The position numbers and the translations under genes were made by a program. The notes below the pieces were generated by a model. The model saw nothing but the letters and a program-made list of their open reading frames with translations, was not told where the DNA came from and did not search any database. DNA of 64,000 nt. Origin: Bacteroidales bacterium. Lineage in GTDB: Bacteria > Bacteroidota > Bacteroidia > Bacteroidales > F082. Location: assembly GCA_016285355.1 (NCBI GenBank), contig JAEEQP010000009.1:1-64000 (forward strand), in the 5' to 3' direction. Of the stretch, positions 54,041-62,243 are shown in pieces; position 1 is the stretch's first letter; each line of letters starts with the position of its first letter.

Positions 54041-55264
54041 TCATTCAAACCGAATCGACTTGGTGGGACTGATGCGGTTGATGACTGAAGTCGGGATGAG
54101 CAGCATCAAAACCCAAAGCAGGAAAGTTCCCAAATTGATGAAAATCACAGTACTCAAGTGCAATTCGATAGGCACAGCAGAGAGGTAATAGGTAGCGGCA
54201 TCCAATTTGATGAACCCAGTATATTGCTGCAAGAAACAAAAGCCCAACCCAATGACATTGCCAATCAGCATACCGATGAGCAAAATTTTCAACGAGCGGC
54301 GCAAAAACACCTCACGGACAAACTTATTACTCGCGCCCATGGCTTTCAGCAAACCGATGGTGGAAGTCCGTTCAATAATGATAATCAACAACATACTGAT
54401 AACCGTAATGCCTGCTACAAGTAACATCAAAGCCATGATAAGCCAGACATTGGTATCTAAAAGGTCGAGCCAATCGAAGATTTGAGGATTGCTCTCGCGG
54501 GCAGTGTAGGAAGCCAAATTGGCCGGCAAGGCATAATACAATTTCCCGTTGACTTGTGCGACATCGGCGTTGTCGTCCAAGGCAATCTCTATCAGTCCTG
54601 CTTCGTTGTCTTCCCAACCGTTCAGCTTTCGGATTTGGTTGAGGTCGGCGAAGACATAACGCTCGTCAAACTCATAAAGTCCTGTCTCAAAAACGCCTGA
54701 CACAGTAAACTTTCGCCCTCGCGCTTGATTGTCCTTGTCGATAAACCACACGCGCACATCATCACCGACATTCAGCAGCATCTTATTGGCAATCACCTTG
54801 GAAACCAGCACCTCGGTGGAGCGTTCACCCGAGTGGTACTCAGGCACTTTGCCTTCCAACAAGCAATTGCTAAAATAAGTCCAGTCGTAGTTTTCGTCCA
54901 CGCCCTTCAGCACCACACCCTGAATCTCGTCGTCGGTTTTAATCATGCCTGCCTTGTTGGCCACCATCTGATAATGTGCAATCCCTTCAATGGCATCCAA
55001 TCGACTGACTAACAACGAATCCAAAACAAATGGTGTTTCCTCCACAGACTCATTTTTGTCCAATGACTGCACATGAATCGGGGCCACAAAACCAATCACC
55101 TTGCCGCGAATCTGGTTTTTGAAACCCACCACGACCGCCCATGCAATCAGCATCACGATAATAGCCAAAGCTACACTCGTGACGGCCAATCGCATTACCG
55201 TTGAAGAAAGATTTTCCTTCGAAAGTGAAAAAATTCGGTCTGCTATGAATTTGGGGGCGGACAT
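54041..55264 (-). CDS. FtsX/LolE-type ABC transporter permease
   Basis: A 407-residue inner-membrane protein. One N-terminal helix (about residues 27-50), a large periplasmic MacB-like domain (about 51-270) and three C-terminal helices (about 275-300, 325-350 and 370-395) match the lipoprotein-releasing LolC/E group. ERTSTIGLLKAMGASNKFV is the conserved cytoplasmic coupling segment. It would extract lipoproteins or act on the cell envelope with a LolD-like ATPase, which is not nearby. Confidence 0.9.
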   Translation of the reverse strand: MSAPKFIADRIFSLSKENLSSTVMRLAVTSVALAIIVMLIAWAVVVGFKNQIRGKVIGFVAPIHVQSLDKNESVEETPFVLDSLLVSRLDAIEGIAHYQMVANKAGMIKTDDEIQGVVLKGVDENYDWTYFSNCLLEGKVPEYHSGERSTEVLVSKVIANKMLLNVGDDVRVWFIDKDNQARGRKFTVSGVFETGLYEFDERYVFADLNQIRKLNGWEDNEAGLIEIALDDNADVAQVNGKLYYALPANLASYTARESNPQIFDWLDLLDTNVWLIMALMLLVAGITVISMLLIIIIERTSTIGLLKAMGASNKFVREVFLRRSLKILLIGMLIGNVIGLGFCFLQQYTGFIKLDAATYYLSAVPIELHLSTVIFINLGTFLLWVLMLLIPTSVINRISPTKSIRFE

Positions 55265-55285
55265 GGGAATGATTCAAACCATTAT

Positions 55286-55522
55286 TCAAGCTATTGCACC
55301 AATATCATACAGATATTCAGGCGCAAAATCAGCACCATTATCCCATTCAATGGTATTGAAACGGATAGAGAAACGCTTGAAATAATCCTTGTTATATAGC
55401 GGCAAGAAAGCCTCGCCATGTAAAGAATTGGCCAAATCCACATCACGCACTTCGTCGTTGTTGAACCATAGACGAATTCGGTAATCGCCAAGATATTCAG
55501 CTTTATTAATTTCCAAAAACAT
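55286..55522 (-). CDS. DUF2442 family protein
   Basis: A 78-residue protein, MFLEINKAEYLGDYRIRLWF onward, with VRDVDLANSLHGEAFLPLYN and the end TIEWDNGADFAPEYLYD typical of DUF2442. This family is regularly encoded directly after DUF4160, as here with a 6-bp gap. The pair resembles a toxin-antitoxin module, but no activity is established from the sequence. Confidence 0.88.
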   Translation of the reverse strand: MFLEINKAEYLGDYRIRLWFNNDEVRDVDLANSLHGEAFLPLYNKDYFKRFSIRFNTIEWDNGADFAPEYLYDIGAIA

Positions 55523-55528
55523 AGACTA

Positions 55529-55786
55529 TTAATTTAAGGGTTCAATTTTATCAAGAGGTGTTCCATGTTGCGCTTTTTCCCAATCGGCAAGCAATTCATC
55601 ACGGTGCAACTCAAGCCATTCCAAAATCATACGCAAGGCACGGCCTGGCATCTTACCAGTAACTATACCATCCCGGATGCTTACCGTAACCTTGTAATCA
55701 CCATACCAAGCATGAAAATGTGCCGGAGCATGGTCAGTGAAATTCATAAATATAACAATTCCGTAAAAGAAACTTATTTGTGGCAT
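55529..55786 (-). CDS. DUF4160 family protein
   Basis: An 85-residue protein starting MPQISFFYGIVIFMNFTDHA, with HAPAHFHAWYGDYKVTVSI and the end LEWLELHRDELLADWEKA, the DUF4160 pattern. It is the first gene of a pair with DUF2442. The function is unknown. Confidence 0.9.
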   Translation of the reverse strand: MPQISFFYGIVIFMNFTDHAPAHFHAWYGDYKVTVSIRDGIVTGKMPGRALRMILEWLELHRDELLADWEKAQHGTPLDKIEPLN

Positions 55787-56099
55787 GGCTTGTCTTGATT
55801 TCTATATTTATCGCCTGCAAAAATAAACAAAATCACCAACATTGCCACATTACCAAGAAAATTGAATAAAACTCGCCCTCCCACTCCAAGGTTTCATAAG
55901 GAGAAAGAGGGCGGTTTAGAGGTTGGCTTGTAAAGACGGCACACAAGCATCGTCTCTTCACGCAAATTAACCGATGTCAATAATTACAGGGAAGAGCCCA
56001 AATGAACGTCGAAAAGTTGCCGAGCAGGGCTGGGTAGCCTGCTACCGCAGGCGCCCTGCCCGCCAACTTTTTCGCCCGTTGCCCGTAACGGAACAAAGG

Positions 56100-56276
56100 T
56101 TAGTTCTGCCCAAAAGAACGCACTGGTCGGACAAATCGACCATAGCCGCGGCCGTAGAAGTCGTGGCCCATGACGTAATGGCCCGAACCGAAGAAGAAGT
56201 TCCACGCGCGGTCCGGGTAGTCCGTGTTGAGCGAACTCGACCAGTAGTAGCCGTAGCTGCAAACAGCGTGAAGCCG
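56100..56276 (-). pseudogene. C-terminal remnant of a FISUMP/DUF1566-type surface protein
   Basis: The reverse-strand frame ending at the TAA 56102-56100 encodes SYGYYWSSSLNTDYPDRAWN, FFFGSGHYVMGHDFYG and RFVRPVRSFGQN. The YYWSSS...AWNFFF...GRFVRPVR pattern is the end of the Fibrobacter succinogenes major paralogous (DUF1566-like) domain common in Bacteroidales surface proteins. A stop lies 58 codons upstream and no start is present, so it is a fragment. Confidence 0.8.
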
Positions 56277-56497
56277 CTATACAACCCCTTGTTTTTGTGG
56301 TCTTGAAAATTTCTCAGGTTCTCAAGTACAAAGGAAGCATAACGCTTCTAAAGTTCAATATGTCACGAATGGCTACTGAACTTGAGGCCCCTGAAGGTGG
56401 TCAAAAGGTCGAAGCACTGGCGAACCAATTCGGGGACAAAAGTAGTAAAAATTAGGCTTAGTGAAACTATTAGGCCCGAAATTTGTACAATTTTCAA

Positions 56498-56505
56498 TAC
56501 CTTTG
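56498..56505 (+). promoter_or_regulatory. namZ promoter, -7 box
   Basis: TACCTTTG lies 21 bp upstream of the ATG at 56527. It falls downstream of an in-frame GTG at 56461, which argues against that longer start. Confidence 0.5.
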
Positions 56506-56526
56506 CAAAAACAAAACACACCCGAA

Positions 56527-57729
56527 ATGAAACGACAATTCTTTGCAATAGCTTTCTTCTGCCTCATTTTCATGGCACCAGCCCAGGCCCAAATCTTCAA
56601 GATGGACGATGAGCCTCGCCTCTCTATCATCGACAAGGAACAATATATTTCCGCTGCCATGCAAATGGATGATTACCTACCGCTTATCAGAGGAAAGCGA
56701 GTGGGTATAGTCGGTAACCAGACGAGTATTGTAGGTGAAACCCATCTAGTGGATACCTTGTTTTCTTTGGGCATCGACATCAAGAAAATCTATACACCTG
56801 AACATGGTTTCCGTGGCACTGCCGATGCAGGTGCCAAAGTGAACAGCGGCAAGGACGAGAAAACTGGCCTGCCCATCGTCTCGCTTTACGGCAAAAACAA
56901 AAAACCCACGCCCGAAATGCTGCAAGGCATCGACATAATTCTATTTGATTTGCAGGATGTTGGTGTGCGCTTTTATACCTACATTTCCACAATGACATAC
57001 GTAATGGAAGCCGCCGCAGAAAACAACATTCCTGTCATTGTCCTCGACCGTCCGAACCCAAATGGCTTTTATGTGGACGGACCCGTGTTGAAACCAGAAA
57101 ACAAATCCTTTGTGGGAATGCACCAAGTTCCAGTGGTTTACGGCATGACCATCGGGGAATATGCCAAGATGGTGAACGGTGAAGGCTGGCTGAAGAATGG
57201 CGTCACTTGTGACCTCACCGTGATACCTATTAATAATTATAACCGCGACGCCATTTACGAATTGCCTATAAAGCCTTCGCCCAACCTGCCCAACTGGGAA
57301 TCGGTGTACCTCTACCCTACCCTTTGCTTCTTTGAGGGCAGCATCGTTAGCGTGGGACGCGGCACGGAAATGCCTTTCCAAATCTATGGCCATCCCGACA
57401 TGCGCGGCAGCTATACTTTCACGCCCAAAAGCACTACTGGAGCTTCAAAGCCTCTGCTCGAAGGCCAACGTTGCCGAGGCGAGAACCTTGTTGAATTCGC
57501 GCATGATTATGCTCGTAATGATAACCAACTTCACTTGGAATGGACTATTGAGGCTTATCAGCAACTGAAAGACAAAGGTTTCTTCAACAATTTCTTTGTC
57601 AAGCTATCGGGCGACAAACAGTTGCAGCGTGACATTGAAAACGGAAAAAGCGTGGAAGAAATCCGTGCTTCGTGGAAAGACGACCTTGATGCCTTCAAGG
57701 CCATCCGGGCGAAATATCTGATGTATTGA
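56527..57729 (+). CDS. namZ: Exo-beta-N-acetylmuramidase NamZ (DUF1343)
   Basis: A 400-residue exported protein. The ATG at 56527 gives a signal peptide of about 22 residues (MKRQFFAIAFF to AQAQ). The body is DUF1343: GKRVGIVGNQTSIVG, IYTPEHGFRGTADAGAKV with the conserved acidic and histidine residues, DLQDVGVRFYTYISTM and the late FEGSIVSVGRGTEMPFQ. Characterised NamZ removes terminal N-acetylmuramic acid from peptidoglycan fragments, feeding cell-wall recycling. Its stop codon abuts the stop of the convergent hydrolase gene with no base between. Confidence 0.92.
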   Translation: MKRQFFAIAFFCLIFMAPAQAQIFKMDDEPRLSIIDKEQYISAAMQMDDYLPLIRGKRVGIVGNQTSIVGETHLVDTLFSLGIDIKKIYTPEHGFRGTADAGAKVNSGKDEKTGLPIVSLYGKNKKPTPEMLQGIDIILFDLQDVGVRFYTYISTMTYVMEAAAENNIPVIVLDRPNPNGFYVDGPVLKPENKSFVGMHQVPVVYGMTIGEYAKMVNGEGWLKNGVTCDLTVIPINNYNRDAIYELPIKPSPNLPNWESVYLYPTLCFFEGSIVSVGRGTEMPFQIYGHPDMRGSYTFTPKSTTGASKPLLEGQRCRGENLVEFAHDYARNDNQLHLEWTIEAYQQLKDKGFFNNFFVKLSGDKQLQRDIENGKSVEEIRASWKDDLDAFKAIRAKYLMY

Positions 57730-58293
57730 TTATCCGAAAACCTCTTCAAGCAAGACAACAAATTTCTGATAAGCAAGCGTTCCCGACAGTTCCGACATGG
57801 CTTCGCCCAAAGAGCGGTAGTACCATTCCACATCGCTTTTGCCATTCGGGGCGTTGAACAATTTCCAAACCTCGTCACCCATCCGGCGATAATCCCATGC
57901 GATGCCACGCATGTTGGAAAGTTTGTCGCCAAGAGCGACCACCTTGCTGTCGTATGGTGCTTCAGCCAACTGCTTGATTTGTTGCGTTTTTTTCTCGTGC
58001 CAAGATAAACTTTTGTCTAAAGGTGCGGTTTCATGCTGGACGAGTTCGGCTACTCTATCGCCAAAAAGTTCCCTGATTTGCTCGACAGTCACATCGGTGT
58101 CCTCAACGGTGTCGTGCAAGATGGCCGCAGCCAACATTTCCTGGTCGTTGGTGATGGTGGCCACGATGGAGGCGGCCTCCATGGGATGAATGATGTATGG
58201 GTAACCTTTGCCACGGCGCTCGGTACCCTGATGGGCTTCGATGGCAAACTTCGCTGCCTTGTCGAAGAAATTGGTTTCCAATGGATTGTTCAT
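57730..58293 (-). CDS. Small alarmone hydrolase (HD domain, SpoT/Mesh1-like)
   Basis: A 187-residue HD-domain protein with the hydrolase half of the Rel/SpoT family and no synthetase. Metal and substrate residues are visible: H36 in YIIHPMEAA, H60-D61 in ILHDTVEDT, the E64-D65 pair, and D123 in GDKLSNMR. It is predicted to remove pyrophosphate from (p)ppGpp. It is the last gene of a five-gene operon, 4 bp after the alarmone synthetase gene, so synthesis and breakdown are encoded together. Confidence 0.9.
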   Translation of the reverse strand: MNNPLETNFFDKAAKFAIEAHQGTERRGKGYPYIIHPMEAASIVATITNDQEMLAAAILHDTVEDTDVTVEQIRELFGDRVAELVQHETAPLDKSLSWHEKKTQQIKQLAEAPYDSKVVALGDKLSNMRGIAWDYRRMGDEVWKLFNAPNGKSDVEWYYRSLGEAMSELSGTLAYQKFVVLLEEVFG

Positions 58294-58297
58294 GGTT

Positions 58298-59377
58298 TTA
58301 GATTAAGTTGATTTTTCGTGCTTGCTCGTAAATGCGCTTGGCTCGTTGAATATGATAGTCGTTTTCACCATAGAGCGCATTAAACAGACGCACTAGACCA
58401 GCCTCGCCATAGCCTTTCTTCAGGATAAAAACGATACAGAGGTTTTGGACGGCCACCGAATAGGTCACGATGTCCAATCCAGTGCCCGCCAACTGAAGCA
58501 GTGCCAACTGATAGGCACTCTCACTGTAGTCGTTGCACATCCTGACGATGTCACCAATGGTCTTCATGTCCATGTGTACCAATATAAAGTAATAAGGCAT
58601 GAGGTTGTCCTCGTAAACTTCGCCTTGGTTGATGGCGGCAATTTTGTCGGCAAGTTTCTTGAAAGGCCTCATTTTTAGGAAACTACGGAACGTATCACCA
58701 TTGAGTGGCACATCATCAAAATTACCGTTGGCCACCATCGACTGAACCATACGGCGGTAGCCATTGATTTCCTTGCGGATACGGCTGAACTGCTCATCTG
58801 CCAACTCCAACATTCCTGCAAGACGAGTCATATTGCGCTGGTATTCAATGGGGATTTCCACATCACTCTTGTAACCGATGTCATGATACATGTTGGCCCA
58901 TACATGCTGTAACGTGCTCCGCATCTGCAACTCAAAGCGGATTTGGTTGAACTGCGGCATCTCAGGGTCCTTGTACAAAGCCTCTGGAATACGGCAGACA
59001 TAGTGGAGCGAAAGATACCCAAAACGGTCGATTTCAAGCATCTTGCGTTTATCAACGGAGTTGTCCCAGTCGATTTCAAACAGTTTCTCAGCCAAGGCAG
59101 AGATAATGTCGACCTCGTCGCAATAATACGTGATAATGCGTGCACCCACAACATCAGTAATATCCTCCAACGTGTGATATTTATAGCCCTTCAGTTCCAA
59201 CTTCCCGAGGAGACTTTGCTCAGACTTGACGCGAGCCTCCAATCCTGAAACGATAATGCGGTTTTCGTCTAAGCAGGTACGCAACAGCCTGAGAATGACA
59301 ACTTTCATCTTCTCGTAAATAGGCAATTTCTCACGGTATTCGTCGAGAATCATCTCACTATGCATGTCGATATTCAT
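58298..59377 (-). CDS. RelA/SpoT-domain alarmone synthetase
   Basis: A 359-residue protein. The ATG at 59377 (MNIDMHSEMILDEY) was chosen because the longer frame would overlap the STAS gene and its extra residues look non-coding. The synthetase domain (about residues 40-175) shows GARIITYY (R80), RFGYLSLHYVCR and the E149-L-Q-M-R153 motif with H158, the ExQxR hallmark of (p)ppGpp synthetases. A C-terminal helical region of about 180 residues has no recognised regulatory domain. It lacks the HD, TGS and ACT domains of full-length Rel. It follows the STAS gene by 14 bp. Confidence 0.88.
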   Translation of the reverse strand: MNIDMHSEMILDEYREKLPIYEKMKVVILRLLRTCLDENRIIVSGLEARVKSEQSLLGKLELKGYKYHTLEDITDVVGARIITYYCDEVDIISALAEKLFEIDWDNSVDKRKMLEIDRFGYLSLHYVCRIPEALYKDPEMPQFNQIRFELQMRSTLQHVWANMYHDIGYKSDVEIPIEYQRNMTRLAGMLELADEQFSRIRKEINGYRRMVQSMVANGNFDDVPLNGDTFRSFLKMRPFKKLADKIAAINQGEVYEDNLMPYYFILVHMDMKTIGDIVRMCNDYSESAYQLALLQLAGTGLDIVTYSVAVQNLCIVFILKKGYGEAGLVRLFNALYGENDYHIQRAKRIYEQARKINLI

Positions 59378-59391
59378 AGGGGTCTGCTGTT

Positions 59392-59694
59392 TTAGATGAT
59401 GGTAATGATGTTGGAAAATCCGGTGATGTCGAAGACTTCCTTCACACGAGGATTCATGTTGCGCATCACCATTTTGCCATTGCGTGCCACGACGCTTTTC
59501 TGCAACAGAAGAAACACGCGGAGCCCCTGTGATGAGGTATAGGTCATGTTCGTGCAATCGATGTCGATGTCGGGGTTATCACCTTCCATCAGTGGGGCAA
59601 TGTCTTGCTGGAACTGGTCGGCGTTGGTGCTGTCGATGCGCCCATCAAGCGTCACGAGGGTCTTTTTTTCTTGTTTGTTTATTGTTACTATCAT
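59392..59694 (-). CDS. STAS-domain anti-sigma factor antagonist
   Basis: A 100-residue SpoIIAA/RsbV-like protein. The strand-helix pattern and YTSSQGLRVFLLL contain the phosphorylatable serine, S55 by alignment with the D-S-x-G motif. When unphosphorylated it would bind and sequester the partner kinase. It lies between the kinase gene (26 bp) and the alarmone synthetase gene (14 bp), the classical middle element of a partner switch. Confidence 0.93.
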   Translation of the reverse strand: MIVTINKQEKKTLVTLDGRIDSTNADQFQQDIAPLMEGDNPDIDIDCTNMTYTSSQGLRVFLLLQKSVVARNGKMVMRNMNPRVKEVFDITGFSNIITII

Positions 59695-59720
59695 ATTGTC
59701 GATCTGTTAAACTCTAACTC

Positions 59721-60131
59721 CTAACCATTAACTAGCTTCTTCATGGTAAGCACATTGTTTCCGTCCTCATACCGATAGCTAATGCTATCCATCATTTGTT
59801 TACAGAGGTAGATGCCAAGACCGCCAACAGGACGTTCGTCGGCTCTCAACGTAATGTCCGGGTCGGCATTTTCGAGTGGATTGAAGGGCACACCCGCATC
59901 ACGTAATTCGATGGTGAGTATCAATGACTTATTGTCCAAATTGGCACCCACCTCAAGCCAACCTATGCCGCCTTCGTAGGCATATCGCACCACATTTTCG
60001 ACGGCTTCCTCGATGGATAGCTCAATCTTGAAACGCAAGTCGGCATCCTTGGGCATGTCGGGCGAAGACATTAAGAAGGCGATGATTTCGCTGCTTCGGT
60101 CTGTTATCGGGTTGAATCGCTTCTTTATCAT
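59721..60131 (-). CDS. Anti-sigma factor-type serine kinase (GHKL ATPase)
   Basis: A 136-residue RsbW/SpoIIAB-like HATPase. The N-box ELSIEEAVENVVRYAY (E41, N46), the G1 box RDAGVPFNP (D78, G80) and the G2 box GGLGIYL (103-109) are intact. It would phosphorylate the STAS protein and bind an output partner. Bacteroidota lack sigma-B, so the partner is unknown; the adjacent alarmone synthetase is a candidate. The start overlaps the end of the phosphatase gene in ATGA. Confidence 0.93.
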   Translation of the reverse strand: MIKKRFNPITDRSSEIIAFLMSSPDMPKDADLRFKIELSIEEAVENVVRYAYEGGIGWLEVGANLDNKSLILTIELRDAGVPFNPLENADPDITLRADERPVGGLGIYLCKQMMDSISYRYEDGNNVLTMKKLVNG

Positions 60132-61249
60132 TCTGGTAATTTCAAACTAACAATCGTTATATCATCATTTTGCGCGTTGCCATCGACGAATTTCTTCACC
60201 GAATCGTATAGACTTCCCACGATGTCTTTTTCCTGTAATGACACACTTTGACTGGTATTCACCAAACCCTTCGCCCAATCCATCAGGCGTTCCTCGCCAT
60301 ATTGGCTCTGGTCTGCTTTCTCGGCCTCGGTCACCCCATCGGTATAAGCAATGATGCGCGTGCCATGTTTCAGGTCAATTTGCTCAGCCTCATAAGCGAA
60401 TTCTCCGAACACACCCATGGCAATATTGGTTTTGCAATGGAGGAAATAAAGCTCGCCATCAGGAGGAATGATCAGGATGGGATTGTGTCCTGCATTACAA
60501 AACTCCATGTGACCCGTCTTAAGGTCGAGGCGGGCGACAAACAGCGTCACAAACATGCTCATCTCATTGGATTCGCAGAAGTTGTTATTGAGTCGATACA
60601 ACGTTTCATCCAAAGGCAAGCCCATTCCCACCACGAAACGCAGCATCACTCTTGTGATGGCCATGACTATAGAAGCCGCGACACCCTTGCCCGACACATC
60701 CCCGATGGCGAAATAGAGTTGGTCGCCCTTCAAGGTAAAATCATACAAGTCGCCACCCACCTTTTTGGCTGGGTCAAGCATAGCATGCATAAAAGGCGGA
60801 AACTCCTTTAGCAGCATCCCCTTCTGGATATTTCGGGCCAACTCAAGGTCCGACTGGATACGCTCATTTATGGCAGTGGTGGTCTTCAGCTCCTCAATAT
60901 AATCATTGAGCGAATTTTGCATGGTTTGGAAGCTGTCGTGCAGCCGCCGCATCTCGTCCTCGCTCTTGATTTCAGGCAATTTCGCCTTCAAATCGCCCTT
61001 GGCCATCTTGAGCACAGCTTTGGAGAGCTCCGAAACAGGGCGCGTCATGTGGTTGATGACTGCCCGACAGGCAAAGAAAATGGCTGCAAGGCTGGTCAAG
61101 CCAATGGCCGCCAAGACAACACGTAACAGCGGTGAACCTTGCAATGACCTATAAGCAAAAAACACTGCCATCTGTGCCACAATGGAAATGACCGACACGA
61201 TGCCGATGATTAGCCAACTCAGCCTGCCCGAAAATGATTTGACACGCAT
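60128..61249 (-). CDS. Membrane-bound SpoIIE/RsbU-type PP2C phosphatase
   Basis: A 373-residue protein. Two membrane helices (about residues 11-33 and 42-62) are followed by a HAMP domain (about 63-115), a short coiled coil and a PP2C/SpoIIE domain with the metal-binding motifs GGDLYDF (165-171), GDVSGKG (183-189), TDGVTEA and the final NDDITIV. It would dephosphorylate the STAS protein in response to an envelope signal sensed by the HAMP/membrane part. It is the first gene of the stress operon. Confidence 0.95.
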   Translation of the reverse strand: MRVKSFSGRLSWLIIGIVSVISIVAQMAVFFAYRSLQGSPLLRVVLAAIGLTSLAAIFFACRAVINHMTRPVSELSKAVLKMAKGDLKAKLPEIKSEDEMRRLHDSFQTMQNSLNDYIEELKTTTAINERIQSDLELARNIQKGMLLKEFPPFMHAMLDPAKKVGGDLYDFTLKGDQLYFAIGDVSGKGVAASIVMAITRVMLRFVVGMGLPLDETLYRLNNNFCESNEMSMFVTLFVARLDLKTGHMEFCNAGHNPILIIPPDGELYFLHCKTNIAMGVFGEFAYEAEQIDLKHGTRIIAYTDGVTEAEKADQSQYGEERLMDWAKGLVNTSQSVSLQEKDIVGSLYDSVKKFVDGNAQNDDITIVSLKLPE

Positions 61250-61270
61250 TACACCTCAATTTTGTTGCAG

Positions 61271-61278
61271 CAAAAATA
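61271..61278 (-). promoter_or_regulatory. Likely promoter of the stress operon, -7 box
   Basis: The reverse strand reads TATTTTTG, 21 bp upstream of the phosphatase ATG at 61249. A TTTG is at 61297-61294, spaced 15 bp, shorter than ideal. Confidence 0.45.
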
Positions 61279-61318
61279 CAAAAACTTGAATAACAAAACG
61301 ATTTCCGATTCTTTTTTC

Positions 61319-61326
61319 TACTTTTG
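61319..61326 (+). promoter_or_regulatory. Promoter -7 box of the phosphotransferase gene
   Basis: TACTTTTG lies 24 bp upstream of the ATG at 61351 and diverges from the stress-operon promoter. Confidence 0.5.
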
Positions 61327-61350
61327 TCGCAGAAATCTAACACAAAACAG

Positions 61351-62181
61351 ATGGAAGCAATCAAAATTTCCTTAAACGACTATATCCTTTCTGGCGGCGG
61401 TTTCAACGGTGAAAGCTACGACCACAAAACCGACCCGACTATGATGCTCAAACTGTATCACCTCGGCAAAATCCATCAGCCCATTGACGAGATGATGCTG
61501 GCCCGCAAGGTGTACAACATGGGCATCCCCACGCCTGAGCCTGGCGAATATGTGGTGACTGAGGACGGTCGCTATGGCATCTGCTTCCGTCGCATCCCAA
61601 ACAAGGTTTCCTATTCTCGCGCCACAGGCGACCATCCCGAAAAGGCACAACAATACGCTGAAGAGTTCGCTGAGATGTGCCTTCAATTGCACAGCACACA
61701 TGTCGACACCACGCAGTTTGAAAGCGTGAAAGAGCGCTATTACCGCCTCTTAGCAGAGAATCCGTTCTTTACGAAAGACGAGAAAGACAAATTAGGAAAA
61801 TTCATCGCCAATGTCCCCGACACTGACACCGCCATCCACGGTGACCTCCAATTCTCAAACGCCATCTTTGCTGGCAACAAACGCTATTTCATTGACTTGG
61901 GTGACTTTTGCTACGGCTATCCTCTGTTTGATGTCGGAATGATCTATCTCTGTTGCATCCTCGATGACGAACCGTATATCCATGAAGTCTTCCACATGCA
62001 CAAAGAGACCGCGGTTCAGTTTTGGGAAGCCTTTGCCCCTGCCTATTTTGGCAGAGACCGCTCCCTAAAAGATATTGAAGAAGAAATCAGACCCTTTGCC
62101 GGACTGAAAACACTCATCATCGAACGCGATACAAAATGCCCCATGCCAGCATTTCGAGCAGCATTGGAGGGATTGCTTTGA
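61351..62181 (+). CDS. APH-like phosphotransferase (TIGR02172 family)
   Basis: A 276-residue kinase-fold protein. The catalytic loop is H163-G-D165-x4-N170 (AIHGDLQFSN) and the metal-binding aspartate is D182 in FIDLGDF. The N-terminal lobe begins ISLNDYILSGGGFNGESYD. The family resembles aminoglycoside and choline phosphotransferases, and the substrate is unknown; there is no sign of resistance-gene mobility. The ATG at 61351 was preferred because an upstream in-frame start lies beside the predicted -7 box. Confidence 0.85.
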   Translation: MEAIKISLNDYILSGGGFNGESYDHKTDPTMMLKLYHLGKIHQPIDEMMLARKVYNMGIPTPEPGEYVVTEDGRYGICFRRIPNKVSYSRATGDHPEKAQQYAEEFAEMCLQLHSTHVDTTQFESVKERYYRLLAENPFFTKDEKDKLGKFIANVPDTDTAIHGDLQFSNAIFAGNKRYFIDLGDFCYGYPLFDVGMIYLCCILDDEPYIHEVFHMHKETAVQFWEAFAPAYFGRDRSLKDIEEEIRPFAGLKTLIIERDTKCPMPAFRAALEGLL

Positions 62182-62193
62182 CACCAAAACAAA

Positions 62194-62219
62194 AGGAAGC
62201 ACGAAAATTCGCACTTCCT
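62194..62219. terminator. Hairpin between converging genes
   Basis: AGGAAGCACGAA (62194-62205) pairs with TTCGCACTTCCT (62208-62219) with two mismatches. It serves both the phosphotransferase and the aminotransferase gene ends. Confidence 0.55.
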
Positions 62220-62243
62220 CTTGAAATTAACCAATTTAACTGT

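Larger units (their letters stand above)
55787..56526. other. Gene-poor spacer with a decayed gene fragment
   Basis: This 740-bp region holds a hairpin (CGCCCTC 55874-55880 with GAGGGCG 55907-55913), a gene remnant (56100-56276) and the namZ promoter (56498-56505). A short frame, MATELEAPEGGQKVEALANQ onward (about 56372-56458, plus strand), lacks independent support. Other open frames here are shadows of the remnant. Confidence 0.6.

Noticed and set aside
55974..56306. A 110-residue plus-strand open frame rich in Arg and Val
   Set aside because: It is the antisense shadow of the decayed FISUMP fragment on the other strand; its composition is unlike the neighbours and it has no homology-like motifs.
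56461..56526. GTG start upstream of namZ
   Set aside because: It lies upstream of the predicted -7 box and would place 22 residues before a good signal peptide.
59378..59557. N-terminal extension of the alarmone synthetase
   Set aside because: It overlaps the STAS gene on the same strand, and its His-rich sequence is a frame shadow of STAS codons.
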